Part shown: positions 55,228-64,000 of the stretch, one piece after another | How the letters are laid out: each line of letters opens with the position of its first letter | Position numbering within the stretch: position 1 is the first letter of the stretch | Assembly: GCF_017255185.1 (NCBI RefSeq) | Contig: NZ_JAFKCZ010000008.1 | Coordinates: forward strand, 19,714-83,713 | Origin: Parahaliea mediterranea | GTDB lineage: Bacteria > Pseudomonadota > Gammaproteobacteria > Pseudomonadales > Halieaceae | Direction of reading: 5' to 3' | Length of the DNA: 64,000 nucleotides | Program-made: the position numbers and the translations under genes | The notes under the pieces: generated by a model | Database searches by the model: none | What the model was told of the DNA's origin: nothing | Seen by the model: only the letters and a program-made list of their open reading frames with translations

Positions 55228-56319
55228 TTATTTCTGGTCGAAATCCACGACTACCTTATCCGATATCGGGTGCGCCTGACAGGTGAGAATCAGGCCGGCC
55301 TCCATTTCACCGGGTTCCAGCGCGTGAGTGATGTCCATGTCCACCTCGCCCTCGATCAGCCGCGCCTTGCAGGTCGAGCAGACGCCGCCCTTGCACGAAT
55401 AGGGCAGGTCGAGCCCGTGGTTGATGCCCGCATCGAGTACGTTCTCCCCGTCGGCGGTGAGCTCGAAAGTGCTGGCGCGACCATCCATGACCACGGTGAC
55501 CTCGCTGGTCCGGCCGGCATAAGTCCTGGCGCGGGCGTGGTGTTTCTCCACCACCGCGCGGGCGTCGTCGGCGGAGGCGGCGAACAGTTCGTAGTGGATA
55601 TTTTCCTCCGCCACCCCCACGCCGCGCAGGCCGCGAGACACTTCCGAGATCATCGACTCGGGGCCGCAGATGAAATATTCGTCGAAACTGTCGAGGTCGA
55701 CAAGGCGGCGGCCCAACTCGGCGCCCTTGCGGTTGTCCAGCCGGCCGTTGAGGATATCGGCGCCCTGGTCCTCGCGGCTGAGGATGTTCACCCACTGGAA
55801 ACGCGTCAGGTAGCGGTTCTTGAGGAAGCTCAAGGTCTCGCGGAACATAATGGTATTGGTGCGCTGGTTGCCGTACAGCAGCGTCACCCGCGCCGCGGGT
55901 TCGGTCTCGAGAATGGACTTGATGTTGGACACCACCGGCGTGATGCCGCTGCCGGAGGCGATGAACAGGTAGTTGCGCTCGGCCTGCGGGTCCAGCGGCA
56001 CGAAGAAGCTGCCCTGGGGCGGCAGCACCTCCACGGTGTCACCGGCCTTGAGGCTGTCGTTGACGAAATTGGAGAACACGCCCCCTTCGACGCGCTTGAC
56101 CGCAACCTGCAGATTCGGGTCGTGAATGCCCGAGCAGATCGAGTAGGAGCGGCGCAGGGACTCTTCGCCCACATCGGCGCGCAGGGTCAGGTACTGCCCG
56201 GGCTGATGGTGGAAGGCCTCCTTGAGGCTGTCCGGGATCTCGAAACTCAGCCGCATCGCCTGGTCGGTTTCCGGCTCGACGCGCGACAGGGTCAGGGTGT
56301 GGAACTGTGCGTCGCTCAT
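55228..56319 (-). CDS. paaE: phenylacetyl-CoA 1,2-epoxidase reductase subunit
   Basis: This 363-residue electron-transfer subunit has a ferredoxin-NADP reductase-like FAD domain (RRSYSICSG), an NAD domain (GSGITPVVSNIKSIL) and a C-terminal plant-type [2Fe-2S] domain with Cys-309, Cys-314, Cys-317 and Cys-347. It passes electrons from NADPH to the PaaA di-iron centre. It follows paaD closely (8-bp gap), in the canonical paaABCDE order. Confidence 0.95.
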   Translation of the reverse strand: MSDAQFHTLTLSRVEPETDQAMRLSFEIPDSLKEAFHHQPGQYLTLRADVGEESLRRSYSICSGIHDPNLQVAVKRVEGGVFSNFVNDSLKAGDTVEVLPPQGSFFVPLDPQAERNYLFIASGSGITPVVSNIKSILETEPAARVTLLYGNQRTNTIMFRETLSFLKNRYLTRFQWVNILSREDQGADILNGRLDNRKGAELGRRLVDLDSFDEYFICGPESMISEVSRGLRGVGVAEENIHYELFAASADDARAVVEKHHARARTYAGRTSEVTVVMDGRASTFELTADGENVLDAGINHGLDLPYSCKGGVCSTCKARLIEGEVDMDITHALEPGEMEAGLILTCQAHPISDKVVVDFDQK

Positions 56320-56327
56320 GGCAACTC

Positions 56328-56873
56328 CTAGAAGCTTTTAAAATAGTCAAAGGGCTCGTGGCAATCCAGGCACTGGTACAGCGCCTTGCAGGCCGTGGAA
56401 CCGAATTCGCTAACCGCCTGCACCCGGTCGGAGCCACAGTGCGGGCACGCGGGGGCGGCCCGCCCGGCTTCGCTCACCGGCGCGGCGATGCCGTAGGCTT
56501 CCAGCTTGGCGCGCGCCTCCTCGTCCATCCAGGTGCTCGACCAGGCCGGCGACAGCCGGGTCTGGATACGGTGGTGGGGATACCCCCCCTCCTCCAGGGC
56601 CTGCCCGATCTCTTCGCGGATCACGTCCATGGCCGGACAACCGGAGTAAGTGGGCGTGATCGTCACCTCCACCGTATCGCCGTCGCGCTCGATGTTCTGC
56701 AGCACGCCCAGCTCCCAGATGCTGATCACCGGGATCTCCGGGTCTTTTACCGCGTCCAGCAGGCGCCACAACTCCGGGCACGCCGAGTGCTGCCGGCGCC
56801 GGCGGCGCTCCAGCTCCTCGACGGGCAACAGTGGAATGCGATCGGACGCGGCCACGGCATTCACCACTGGCAT
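56328..56873 (-). CDS. paaD: phenylacetyl-CoA epoxidase maturation protein
   Basis: This 181-residue protein has an N-terminal MIP18/SufT-like domain (DPEIPVISIWELGVLQNI, TPTYSGCPAMDVIREEI) and a C-terminal zinc ribbon (ACPHCGSD ... YQCLDCHEPFDYFKSF). It is thought to help assemble the metal or Fe-S centres of the epoxidase. It overlaps the end of paaC by 13 bp. Confidence 0.93.
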   Translation of the reverse strand: MPVVNAVAASDRIPLLPVEELERRRRRQHSACPELWRLLDAVKDPEIPVISIWELGVLQNIERDGDTVEVTITPTYSGCPAMDVIREEIGQALEEGGYPHHRIQTRLSPAWSSTWMDEEARAKLEAYGIAAPVSEAGRAAPACPHCGSDRVQAVSEFGSTACKALYQCLDCHEPFDYFKSF

Positions 56874-57625
56874 CCGGGATAGGCGCGCTGCACGAACTGC
56901 AATTCACTCAGCAGGTGCCCGAGGTGCTCGGTGTGGTAGCCGGTGCGCCCGCCGTCGACCCGCCAGCCGTCCGCCGGCAGGGTCACGTCGGTCTCGGCGA
57001 AAGTAGCGCTTACCGCCCGGCGCCAGGGGGCCTCCAGGGCTTCACGGTCCACCGCGATACCGGCCGCGAGCAATTCGCGTTCCAGTTCATCCATGGCGAA
57101 CAACTCCGGCAGGTAGCCCCAGATATCCTCCAGGGCCTGTTGCAGGCGGCGCCGGCTTTCCTCGGTGCCATCGCCCAGGCGCAGCATCCACTCGCGGCTC
57201 CGGCGCAGGTGATAGCGCGTTTCCTTGATCGCCTTGGTGGCGATGGCCGCCAGTTCCGCATCGCTCGAGCCCTGCAGCGCCTCCAGGAACAGCAGCGCGT
57301 GCTCGTCGAGCAGGTACTGCCGCGCCATGGTAAAGGCGAAGTCGCCCCGGGGCAGCTCGTTGATCAGCAGGTTGGTGAACTCGCGGCAATCGCGCTGGTA
57401 GGCCAGGGTATCCTCGGTGCAGTCGCCGCCAATCAGTTGCGCGCCGTAGCCCAGGAACATCCGCGCCCGGCCGATGTAGTCCAGCGCCACGTTGGTGAGC
57501 GCCAGGTCTTCCTCGAGGAAGGGGCCGTTGCTGCACCACTCCGACAGGCGGTGGCCGAGAATCAGGGCGTCGTCACCCAGGCGCACCGCGTAGTCGGCGG
57601 TGGCGCGGGTCAGGTCAGTTGTCAT
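56861..57625 (-). CDS. paaC: phenylacetyl-CoA 1,2-epoxidase structural subunit
   Basis: This 254-residue ferritin-like subunit, without a full di-iron site, pairs with PaaA. LGDDALILGHRLSEWCSNGPFLEEDLALTNVALDYIGRAR and KETRYHLRRSREWMLRLGDGTEES are typical. The ATG has a GGGGG stretch 8 bp upstream; a TTG two codons earlier is possible. It is part of the PaaABCE complex that makes the ring epoxide of phenylacetyl-CoA. Confidence 0.93.
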   Translation of the reverse strand: MTTDLTRATADYAVRLGDDALILGHRLSEWCSNGPFLEEDLALTNVALDYIGRARMFLGYGAQLIGGDCTEDTLAYQRDCREFTNLLINELPRGDFAFTMARQYLLDEHALLFLEALQGSSDAELAAIATKAIKETRYHLRRSREWMLRLGDGTEESRRRLQQALEDIWGYLPELFAMDELERELLAAGIAVDREALEAPWRRAVSATFAETDVTLPADGWRVDGGRTGYHTEHLGHLLSELQFVQRAYPGCQW

Positions 57626-57640
57626 CGTCAATGCCCCCGC

Positions 57641-57925
57641 CTACATGTTGTTGACTTTGTCCGGCAGCTGGTAATGCGTGGCGTGCCGGTAGGGTTTGTC
57701 GTCCAGGGGATCGTAAAAGCTCTCGCAATCCCCTTCCTGGGAGGCGTGAATGTCGGAGGAATTAACCACCCAGATGCTGACACCCTCGCTGCGCCGGGTG
57801 TAAACATCCCGGGCGTACTCCAGCGCCTGCTCCGGGTCCTCGGCATGCAGGCTGCCGACGTGCTTGTGATCGAGGCCCCGCCGGGAGCGAATGAAGACCT
57901 CGTAAAGTTTCATGTGCTGTGTCAT
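57641..57925 (-). CDS. paaB: phenylacetyl-CoA 1,2-epoxidase subunit B
   Basis: This 94-residue small subunit contains YEVFIRSRRGLDHKHVGSLHAEDPEQALEYARDVYTRRSEGVSIWVV, nearly the whole family signature. It bridges or stabilises PaaAC heterodimers. GAGACGAGAG precedes the ATG. It lies between paaA and paaC with short gaps. Confidence 0.95.
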   Translation of the reverse strand: MTQHMKLYEVFIRSRRGLDHKHVGSLHAEDPEQALEYARDVYTRRSEGVSIWVVNSSDIHASQEGDCESFYDPLDDKPYRHATHYQLPDKVNNM

Positions 57926-57944
57926 CTCTCGTCTCCTCAGATGC

Positions 57945-58907
57945 CTAGGCGGCCTTGCTGGCGCGCTGCTGTTTCTTCGCCTCGTGGGCGGCTATGGCCT
58001 CGCGCACCCAGGCGCCATCCTCGTGGGCGGCGACGTGGTGTGCGATACGCTGGCGATTGCAGGGCCCGCTGCCGCTGATTACACGGTTGAACTCGTCCCA
58101 GTCGATCTCGCCGAAATCGTAGTGGCCGCGCTCTTCGTTCCACTTGAGATCGGGATCGGGCAGGGTGAGGCCGATAACCTCGGCCTGCTCGACACTCTGG
58201 TCGACAAATTTCTGCCGCAGCTCGTCGTTGCTCTGGCGCTTGATCTTCCAGGTCATGGACTGGGCGGAGTGCGCGGACTCGGCGTCGTGGGGGCCGAACA
58301 TCATCAGCGAGGGCCACCAGAAGCGGTTGACCGCGTCCTGGGCCATGGCGCGCTGCTCGTCGCTGCCCTGCATCAGGGTCATCATGATGTGGTAACCCTG
58401 GCGCTGGTGGAAGCTCTCCTCCTTGCAGATACGCACCATGCCGCGGGCGTAGGGGCCGTAGGAAGTGCGCTGCAGGGACACCTGGTTGACGATGGCTGCG
58501 CCGTCGACCAGCCAGCCGATGGCGCCGATGTCGGCCCAGGTCAGCGAGGGGTAGTTGAAGATCGACGCGTACTTGGCGGCGCCGCTGTGCAGCGCCTCGA
58601 TCAGCTCCTCGCGGGTAATCCCCAGGGTCTCGGTGGCGCTGTACAGGTACAGTCCGTGACCGCATTCGTCCTGCACCTTGGCCAGCAGCACCGCCTTGCG
58701 GTGCAGGGTGGGCGCGCGGGTGATCCAGTTGCCCTCCGGCTGCATGCCGATCACTTCGGAGTGGGCGTGCTGGGAAATCTGCCGGATCAGGTTCTTGCGG
58801 TACCTCTCGGGCATCCAGTCCTTCGGCTCGATCTTTTCCTCGGCGTCGATCCGGGCCTGGAAGGCCGCTTCCAACTGCTGTTCGTTCGGTGAGCTGTCAT
58901 TGGTCAT
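57945..58907 (-). CDS. paaA: phenylacetyl-CoA 1,2-epoxidase catalytic subunit
   Basis: This 320-residue di-iron monooxygenase subunit has the iron ligands in [14 protein letters not shown] (Glu-x2-His) and [16 protein letters not shown] (Glu-x2-His). It epoxidises the ring of phenylacetyl-CoA. The ATG was chosen for AGGAGAG upstream; an in-frame extension to 58934 lacks this. The C-terminus ends in a Lys/Ala-rich helix, as is common. Confidence 0.95.
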   Translation of the reverse strand: MTNDSSPNEQQLEAAFQARIDAEEKIEPKDWMPERYRKNLIRQISQHAHSEVIGMQPEGNWITRAPTLHRKAVLLAKVQDECGHGLYLYSATETLGITREELIEALHSGAAKYASIFNYPSLTWADIGAIGWLVDGAAIVNQVSLQRTSYGPYARGMVRICKEESFHQRQGYHIMMTLMQGSDEQRAMAQDAVNRFWWPSLMMFGPHDAESAHSAQSMTWKIKRQSNDELRQKFVDQSVEQAEVIGLTLPDPDLKWNEERGHYDFGEIDWDEFNRVISGSGPCNRQRIAHHVAAHEDGAWVREAIAAHEAKKQQRASKAA

Positions 58908-58920
58908 GAGCTCTCTCCTG

Positions 58921-60126
58921 CTAAACGCGTTCAATGATCATGGCGATGCCCTGACCCACGCCGATGCACATGGTGCACAGGGCGTAGCGGGCCTCGCGGC
59001 GGTGGAGTTCGTACATGGCGGTGGTTACCAGGCGCGCGCCGCTCATGCCCAGGGGGTGGCCCAGGGCGATAGCGCCGCCGTTGGGGTTGACGTGGGCGGC
59101 ATCGTCCGGCAGGCCGAGTTCACGGGTCACCGCCAGGCCCTGCGCGGCGAAGGCCTCGTTCAGTTCGATGATGTCCATGTCGCCGATGGACAGGCCGGTC
59201 TGCGCCAGGACCTTGCGCGCCGCGCCCACCGGACCGTAGCCCATGATGCGCGGTTCCAGGCCGCTGGAGGCCATGCCCAACACACGGGCACGCGGAGTGA
59301 GCCCGTATTGCGCGGCGGCGGCTTCGGTGGCCAATAACAGGGCACAGGCGCCGTCGTTGACCCCCGAGGCATTGCCGGCGGTGACGGTGCCGCCCTCGCG
59401 GAAGGGCGTCCCCAGGCGCGCCAGTGCTTCCGCGGTGGTATCCGGGCGCGGGTGTTCGTCGGCCTCCACCACAACCGGATCGCCCTTGCGCTGGGGAATG
59501 GTCACCGGGGTCAACTCATCGGCGAAGCGTCCCGCCTCCATCGCGGCGGCGGCGCGCTGCTGGCTGCGCAGGGCGAAGGCGTCCTGGGCCTCGCGCTCGA
59601 TGCCGAACTGCGCGGCGACGTTCTCCGCGGTCTCCGGCATGGAATCGATGCCGTACTGGGCTTTTAGCAGTTTGTTCACGAAGCGCCAGCCGATGGTGGT
59701 GTCGTAGACCTGCGCATCCCGACTGAAGGCGGACGCGGCCTTGGGCATGACGAAGGGCGCGCGGGACATCGATTCCACGCCGCCGGCCAGCGCCAGCTGC
59801 ACTTCCCCCGCGCGTATCGCGCGGGCCGCGGTACCCACCGCGTCCATGCCGGAGCCGCAGAGCCGGTTGACGGTCACCCCGGGCACTTCCACCGGCAGGC
59901 CCGCCAGCAGCGACGACATGCGCGCCACGTTGCGGTTGTCCTCCCCCGCCTGGTTGGCGCAGCCGTACCAGACGTCGTCGACGCGCGTCCAGTCCACGCC
60001 GGGATTGCGCGCCATCAACGCCGCCAGCGGCACCGCGCCCAGGTCGTCGGCGCGCACGGGCGCCAGGGCGCCGCCGTAGCGGCCGATGGGGGTGCGGATG
60101 GCGTCACAGATAAAGGCTTCGGTCAT
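58921..60126 (-). CDS. paaJ: 3-oxoadipyl-CoA/3-oxo-5,6-dehydrosuberyl-CoA thiolase
   Basis: This 401-residue thiolase has acylation Cys-90 ([11 protein letters not shown]), His in [16 protein letters not shown] and a second Cys in [10 protein letters not shown]. In the paa pathway it cleaves the C8 and C6 3-oxoacyl-CoA intermediates to acetyl-CoA and succinyl-CoA. It overlaps the paaI stop by 4 bp (ATGA). The operon context separates it from a beta-ketoadipate PcaF. Confidence 0.93.
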   Translation of the reverse strand: MTEAFICDAIRTPIGRYGGALAPVRADDLGAVPLAALMARNPGVDWTRVDDVWYGCANQAGEDNRNVARMSSLLAGLPVEVPGVTVNRLCGSGMDAVGTAARAIRAGEVQLALAGGVESMSRAPFVMPKAASAFSRDAQVYDTTIGWRFVNKLLKAQYGIDSMPETAENVAAQFGIEREAQDAFALRSQQRAAAAMEAGRFADELTPVTIPQRKGDPVVVEADEHPRPDTTAEALARLGTPFREGGTVTAGNASGVNDGACALLLATEAAAAQYGLTPRARVLGMASSGLEPRIMGYGPVGAARKVLAQTGLSIGDMDIIELNEAFAAQGLAVTRELGLPDDAAHVNPNGGAIALGHPLGMSGARLVTTAMYELHRREARYALCTMCIGVGQGIAMIIERV

Positions 60127-60578
60127 AACAGGGCTTCTCCACTTTCAGAATCGACAAGATTGCCACCGATCCGGTGGGCATTGCCGCGGAAGACGGCCAG
60201 TGTCCGGCCGTCCTGGTTGGTGACGGCGACATCATACAGCCCCGTGCGCCCCCCCTGGTGCAATTGTTTCGCGGTGGCGGTCAGCCGGTCACCCAGCTTG
60301 CCCGGCGCCAGGAACTCCACGCGCGCGCCCGCGGCGACGGTGCTGTGGTTTTCGCTGTTGCAGGCGAAGGCGAAAGCGCTATCGGCGAGGGCGAACAGGA
60401 AGCCACCGTGACACAGCGCGTGGCCGTTCAACATGTCCTCGCGCACGGTCATGCTCAGCACCGCCTCGCCCGGCGTCACCGACTCGATCCGCATGCCCAT
60501 GCCCTGGGAGGCGCGATCGCCGGACCACATCGCGGCGGCGGCGGCATCGGCCAACTGCTGCGCGTCCAACACGCTCAT
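60123..60578 (-). CDS. paaI: hotdog-fold thioesterase
   Basis: This 151-residue PaaI-type acyl-CoA thioesterase has the active-site region [24 protein letters not shown] with the catalytic Asp. It releases CoA from stalled ring-hydroxylated phenylacetyl-CoA intermediates. It overlaps paaJ and paaG by 4 bp each. Confidence 0.93.
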   Translation of the reverse strand: MSVLDAQQLADAAAAAMWSGDRASQGMGMRIESVTPGEAVLSMTVREDMLNGHALCHGGFLFALADSAFAFACNSENHSTVAAGARVEFLAPGKLGDRLTATAKQLHQGGRTGLYDVAVTNQDGRTLAVFRGNAHRIGGNLVDSESGEALL

Positions 60579-61366
60579 TCTCCCTTGTACACCGGCTGGC
60601 GTTTTTCCAGGAAGGCCTTCACACCTTCCTGGTAGTCGTGGGTCTTGCCGGCGGCGCGCATGAGTTCCTTCTCCACCTCCAGCTGTTCATCGAGGGAATT
60701 GGTGGTGGAGGCAGCCAGGGCCTGCTTGGCGAAGGCAAAGCCGCGGGTGGGCTGGGTGGCCATCTGCCGCGCGAGGCCCAGGGCGGTGTCCATCAGCGCG
60801 TCGTCGTCCACCACCTGCCAGATCATGCCCCAGGCCTCGGCCTGCTCGGCGCTGATCTTGGGGCCGAGCATGGCCAGACCACGGGCGCGGGCCATGCCCA
60901 CCAGGCGGGGCAGGATCCAGGTGCCGCCGGAATCAGGGATCAGGCCCAGCTTGCAAAAGGACTCGATAAAGCTGGCCGAGCGCGCGGCGATGACGATGTC
61001 GCAGGCCAGGGCGATATTGGCCCCGGCTCCCGCGGCGACCCCGTTAACCGCGCAGATCACCGGCTTTTCCATGCCGGTCAGCAGGCGGATCAGGGGGTTG
61101 TAGTTTTTCTCCACCGAATCGCCGAGGTCGGGCATCGCCTCGCCCGGCGCCACGGCGCGGTCGTTGAGGTCCTGGCCGGCGCAGAAGCCGCGTCCGTTAC
61201 CGGTGAGCAGCACCGCGCGCACCGCGCTTTCTTCGGCCGCGAGTGTCAGCGCCTCGCGCACCTCGACGTGCATGTCGCTGGTAAAGCTGTTCAATGAATC
61301 GGGGCGATTGAGCCGCAGCACGGCAACCCCCGCCTCGATCGCAAACTCGATGTTGCTGTAAGCCAT
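60575..61366 (-). CDS. paaG: 1,2-epoxyphenylacetyl-CoA isomerase
   Basis: This 263-residue crotonase-fold enzyme has oxyanion segments GRGFCAGQDLNDR and VNGVAAGAGANIALACD, and the acid/base Asp in LGLIPDSGGTW. It converts the ring epoxide to the oxepin-CoA and isomerises later double bonds. Start ATG at 61366. No paaF or paaH gene is present inside the window, so the other beta-oxidation steps must be encoded elsewhere or beyond paaK. Confidence 0.93.
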   Translation of the reverse strand: MAYSNIEFAIEAGVAVLRLNRPDSLNSFTSDMHVEVREALTLAAEESAVRAVLLTGNGRGFCAGQDLNDRAVAPGEAMPDLGDSVEKNYNPLIRLLTGMEKPVICAVNGVAAGAGANIALACDIVIAARSASFIESFCKLGLIPDSGGTWILPRLVGMARARGLAMLGPKISAEQAEAWGMIWQVVDDDALMDTALGLARQMATQPTRGFAFAKQALAASTTNSLDEQLEVEKELMRAAGKTHDYQEGVKAFLEKRQPVYKGE

Positions 61367-61397
61367 GTCTCGCTCCTCGTTTATCCCGCCCGCGGCC

Positions 61398-63440
61398 TCA
61401 GTCTTCGCGACGCTCGACCAGGGTCATGATGTCGTAGACGGCCACCGGCTGTTCGTCCTGGTTGGTCACCTCGATCGCCCACACCACCACGCCGTTGGGC
61501 TTTTCCTCGCCGCGGCGGGCTTTCTTGATCTTGTTTTTCACCGTGAGCTTGGCGCGGATGGTGTCGCCCGGGGCGACCGGTTCCACGAAGCGCAGGTTTT
61601 CCAGGCCGTAGTTGGCGATCACCGGACCCGGCGAGGGCTCCACGAACATGCCCGCCGCGGCCGAGATCACAAAGTAACCGTGGGCCACACGCTTGCCGAA
61701 GAAGGAATCCTTCGCCGCGATTTCATCGAAGTGGGCGTAGAAGTGGTCGCCGCTGAGGCAGCCGAAGTTGACGATGTCCGCCTCGGTGACCGTGCGCCGG
61801 TGGGTAATCAGGGTCTCGCCGATGCGCAGGTCTTCGAAGTGCTTCTTGAAGGGGTGCACGGCGTCGCTGTAGGCCCGGGCCCCGGGGTGGTACTCTGAGG
61901 TAATCGCCATCAGCGAGGTGGGCGAACCCTGGACGGCGGTGCGCTGCATATAGTGCTTCACCGCGCGCAGGCCGCCCAGTTCCTCGCCCCCGCCGGCGCG
62001 ACCGGGACCGCCGTGCACCAACGGCGCCAGCGGCGAACCGTGGCCGGTGGACTCGCCGGCGCAGTCGCGGTTCAACACCAGCATGCGCCCGTGCCAGGGC
62101 GCGGTACCGAGAATCACCTCGCGCGCCTCGGCATCGTCGTGGGTAAAGAGCGAACCGACCAGGCTGCCCTTGCCCAGGCGGGCGATGGCCACGGCGTCCT
62201 CGAGGCTGTCGTAGGGCATCACGGTGCTGACCGGGCCAAAGGCCTCGACCTCATGCACCAGGCGCTTTTGCTTCGGATCGTCGCAGCGCAGCAGCGTGGC
62301 CGGGAAGAACGCGCCGCTGGCGTTGTCGGTGCCGGTCAGCGCGAAATCGGTGCCGCCGCCGTGGATGATCTCGCATTCCTCGGCCAGGCGCTCGACATTG
62401 GCGCGCACGTCCGCGGCCTGGTCGCGCCCCACCAGGGGGCCCATGCGCACGCCCTCGGCCTCGGGATCGCCGACCACGATTTTATCCAGGCGCGCCTTGA
62501 GCGCGTCCGCCACCGCGCCGAGGCGGTCGCGGGGCACGATCACGCGGCGGATCGCGGTGCACTTCTGTCCCGCCTTGACGGACATCTCGCGCACCACTTC
62601 CTTGATAAAGAGGTCGAACTCCGGATCCTCCGCCTGCACGCTCTGGCCGAGAATGGCGCAGTTGAGGGAGTCGGCCTCCATGGTGAAGGGGATGGAGTTG
62701 GCGACAATATTGGGGTGGGCGCGCAGCTTGCGCCCGGTGTTGGCCGAGCCGGTGAAGGTCACCACGTCCTGCTCGTCGAGCTGGTCCAGCAGGTCGCCCA
62801 CCGAACCGCAGATCAACTGGATGGCGCCCTCGGGGAAGAAACCGCCGGCGATCATCTCGCGCACCACGGCCTCGGTGAGGAAGGCGCCCGGGGTCGCCGG
62901 CTTGACGATCACCGGCACTCCCGCCGCCAGGCTCGGGGCGATTTTTTCCAGCATGCCCCAGCAGGGAAAGTTAAAGGCGTTGATGTGCACCGACACCCCG
63001 GGCTTGGAAGTGAGGATGTGGCGCCCAACAAAGGTGCCCTCCTTCGACAGCCGCTCCATGCTTCCCTCGACCATGACCACGTCGTTGGGCATCTCCCGGG
63101 TCACCAGGCTGGCGTAGGTAAATACGGTGCCGATACCGCCCTCGATATCCACCCAGCCGTCGGCGCGGGTGGCGCCGGTTTTGGCCGACAGGGCGTAGAA
63201 GTCCTCCTTCTTCGCCATCAGGTGCTTGGCCATGGCTTTCAGAGCCGCGGCGCGCTCGTGGAAAGTCATGGCGCGCAGGGCCGGACCGCCGACCTCGCGC
63301 CCGTGACGCACCACGGCGGCGAAATCGACACCCTCGCTGGAGACCTGGCACACAGGCTCCCCACTGACGGCATTGTGCACGGTGACGCCCTCGCCCTCGC
63401 CCGCCTGCCAGCGGCCTGTTACGTAGCTCTCGAGCTTCAT
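61398..63440 (-). CDS. paaZ: oxepin-CoA hydrolase/3-oxo-5,6-dehydrosuberyl-CoA semialdehyde dehydrogenase
   Basis: This 680-residue bifunctional fusion has an N-terminal aldehyde dehydrogenase domain (about 1-510; Glu in TMEADSLN, Cys in [10 protein letters not shown]). The C-terminal MaoC-like hydratase domain (about 530-680) has [14 protein letters not shown] and [12 protein letters not shown] carrying the Asp/His pair. It opens the oxepin ring and oxidises the resulting aldehyde. Full length; it begins 61 bp after paaK. Confidence 0.95.
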   Translation of the reverse strand: MKLESYVTGRWQAGEGEGVTVHNAVSGEPVCQVSSEGVDFAAVVRHGREVGGPALRAMTFHERAAALKAMAKHLMAKKEDFYALSAKTGATRADGWVDIEGGIGTVFTYASLVTREMPNDVVMVEGSMERLSKEGTFVGRHILTSKPGVSVHINAFNFPCWGMLEKIAPSLAAGVPVIVKPATPGAFLTEAVVREMIAGGFFPEGAIQLICGSVGDLLDQLDEQDVVTFTGSANTGRKLRAHPNIVANSIPFTMEADSLNCAILGQSVQAEDPEFDLFIKEVVREMSVKAGQKCTAIRRVIVPRDRLGAVADALKARLDKIVVGDPEAEGVRMGPLVGRDQAADVRANVERLAEECEIIHGGGTDFALTGTDNASGAFFPATLLRCDDPKQKRLVHEVEAFGPVSTVMPYDSLEDAVAIARLGKGSLVGSLFTHDDAEAREVILGTAPWHGRMLVLNRDCAGESTGHGSPLAPLVHGGPGRAGGGEELGGLRAVKHYMQRTAVQGSPTSLMAITSEYHPGARAYSDAVHPFKKHFEDLRIGETLITHRRTVTEADIVNFGCLSGDHFYAHFDEIAAKDSFFGKRVAHGYFVISAAAGMFVEPSPGPVIANYGLENLRFVEPVAPGDTIRAKLTVKNKIKKARRGEEKPNGVVVWAIEVTNQDEQPVAVYDIMTLVERRED

Positions 63441-63501
63441 CTGGGTACTCCTATCGCATTTGTCGCATTTGTCGTTTTGAATTCCGGATTGCCGGGCGCG
63501 G

Positions 63502-64000
63502 CTATCGGCGCTTGTCGACCACCCGCTGGGCCTTGCCCTCGGAGCGGGGGATCGTGCCGGGCTCGTGGGCCGTCACCGCGGCGGACACGCCAATCAGCGA
63601 CTTGACCCGGTGTTGCAGCGCCTTTTGCGCGTCCTGCATCGTGTTGGGCGAGCTCGGCGCGGCCATTTCCACATGGATCGCCAGGGCATCCAGGTGGCCC
63701 TGCTTGCTCACCTCAAGGTAGTAGTGCGGCGCCAGGCCCTCCACCGCCAGCAGCTGTTCCTCGATCTGGGAGGGGAATACGTTGACGCCGCGGATAATCA
63801 GCATGTCATCGGAGCGGCCGGTAATTTTCGCCATCCGGCGCATGGTGCGACTGGTGCCGGGCAGCAGGCGGGTGAGATCCCGGGTGCGGTAGCGGATCAC
63901 CGGCATCGCGCGCTTGGTCAGGCTGGTGAAGACCAACTCGCCCTCCTCGCCCTCGGGCAGCACTTCCCCGGTTTCGGGATCGATGATCTCGGGGTAGAAA
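63502..64000 (-). CDS. paaK: phenylacetate-CoA ligase (5' end beyond window)
   Basis: The C-terminal 165 residues of an adenylate-forming ligase are present. [30 protein letters not shown] and [26 protein letters not shown] are typical of PaaK. The C-terminal catalytic Lys lies in [13 protein letters not shown]. It activates phenylacetate to phenylacetyl-CoA and is the first gene seen of the paa run. The N-terminus lies past the right edge. Confidence 0.95.
   Translation of the reverse strand, partial: FYPEIIDPETGEVLPEGEEGELVFTSLTKRAMPVIRYRTRDLTRLLPGTSRTMRRMAKITGRSDDMLIIRGVNVFPSQIEEQLLAVEGLAPHYYLEVSKQGHLDALAIHVEMAAPSSPNTMQDAQKALQHRVKSLIGVSAAVTAHEPGTIPRSEGKAQRVVDKRR

Overview
The window is about 64 kb of GC-rich, gene-dense DNA. 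It probably comes from an aerobic, probably marine, gammaproteobacterium. That placement is an inference from five TonB-dependent receptors, Fur-type sites, glycine-cleavage and paa/hpa gene types, and REP-like palindromes; no rRNA or marker gene fixes it. I see no tRNA, rRNA, insertion sequence, integrase or prophage genes.

Layout. 1-9.3 kb: a truncated FecA-like receptor (minus), a serine hydrolase, a uracil-DNA glycosylase family protein, glycine dehydrogenase gcvP, then a Fur-box-preceded siderophore receptor followed by an internally deleted siderophore-interacting protein. 9.35-20.35 kb: a complete-looking homoprotocatechuate (3,4-dihydroxyphenylacetate) meta-cleavage cluster. It has hpaR and an FAH-family hpaG on the minus strand, divergent from hpaE-F-H-I-A, then a two-component-type 4-hydroxyphenylacetate hydroxylase and flavin reductase, hpaD, a Rieske oxygenase and a PhyH-type dioxygenase. 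20.36-24 kb: PhzF-like protein, EamA transporter, NHL beta-propeller protein and LysR regulator. 24.3-36.7 kb: two TonB receptors around a minus-strand run of amide-hydrolysing enzymes (Tat-exported amidase, DmpA-type P1 peptidase, HDAC-like amidohydrolase, YtcJ-type amidohydrolase) with an MFS transporter.

36.9-43.4 kb: an aromatic amine dehydrogenase operon (aauB-E-D-A, a monohaem and a dihaem cytochrome c, an AraC regulator), preceded by an aldehyde dehydrogenase. 43.5-48.8 kb: an MFS transporter divergent from a LuxR regulator, then an SDR, a class-III PLP enzyme resembling O-phosphoamine phospho-lyases, and an APH-type kinase overlapping it. 48.8-49.35 kb: a tandem array of about 73-bp REP-like repeats, an intrinsic terminator and a GC-rich 14-bp repeat. 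49.35-64 kb: a TonB receptor, a FeaR-like AraC regulator, an ActP/PaaL-like symporter with its DUF485 partner, an EthD protein, and the phenylacetate operon paaK-Z-G-I-J-A-B-C-D-E (paaK cut by the window edge).

Read together, the region is an arylethylamine-to-central-metabolism island. Amines (phenylethylamine, tyramine, dopamine) would be deaminated by AauAB to arylacetaldehydes, oxidised by the aldehyde dehydrogenase to arylacetates, and channelled into the paa route (phenylacetate) or the hpa route (4-hydroxyphenylacetate, homoprotocatechuate). The least explained part is the kinase/phospho-lyase/SDR cassette beside the amine dehydrogenase. I propose that it handles a hydroxylated amine by phosphorylation followed by elimination of phosphate and ammonia.
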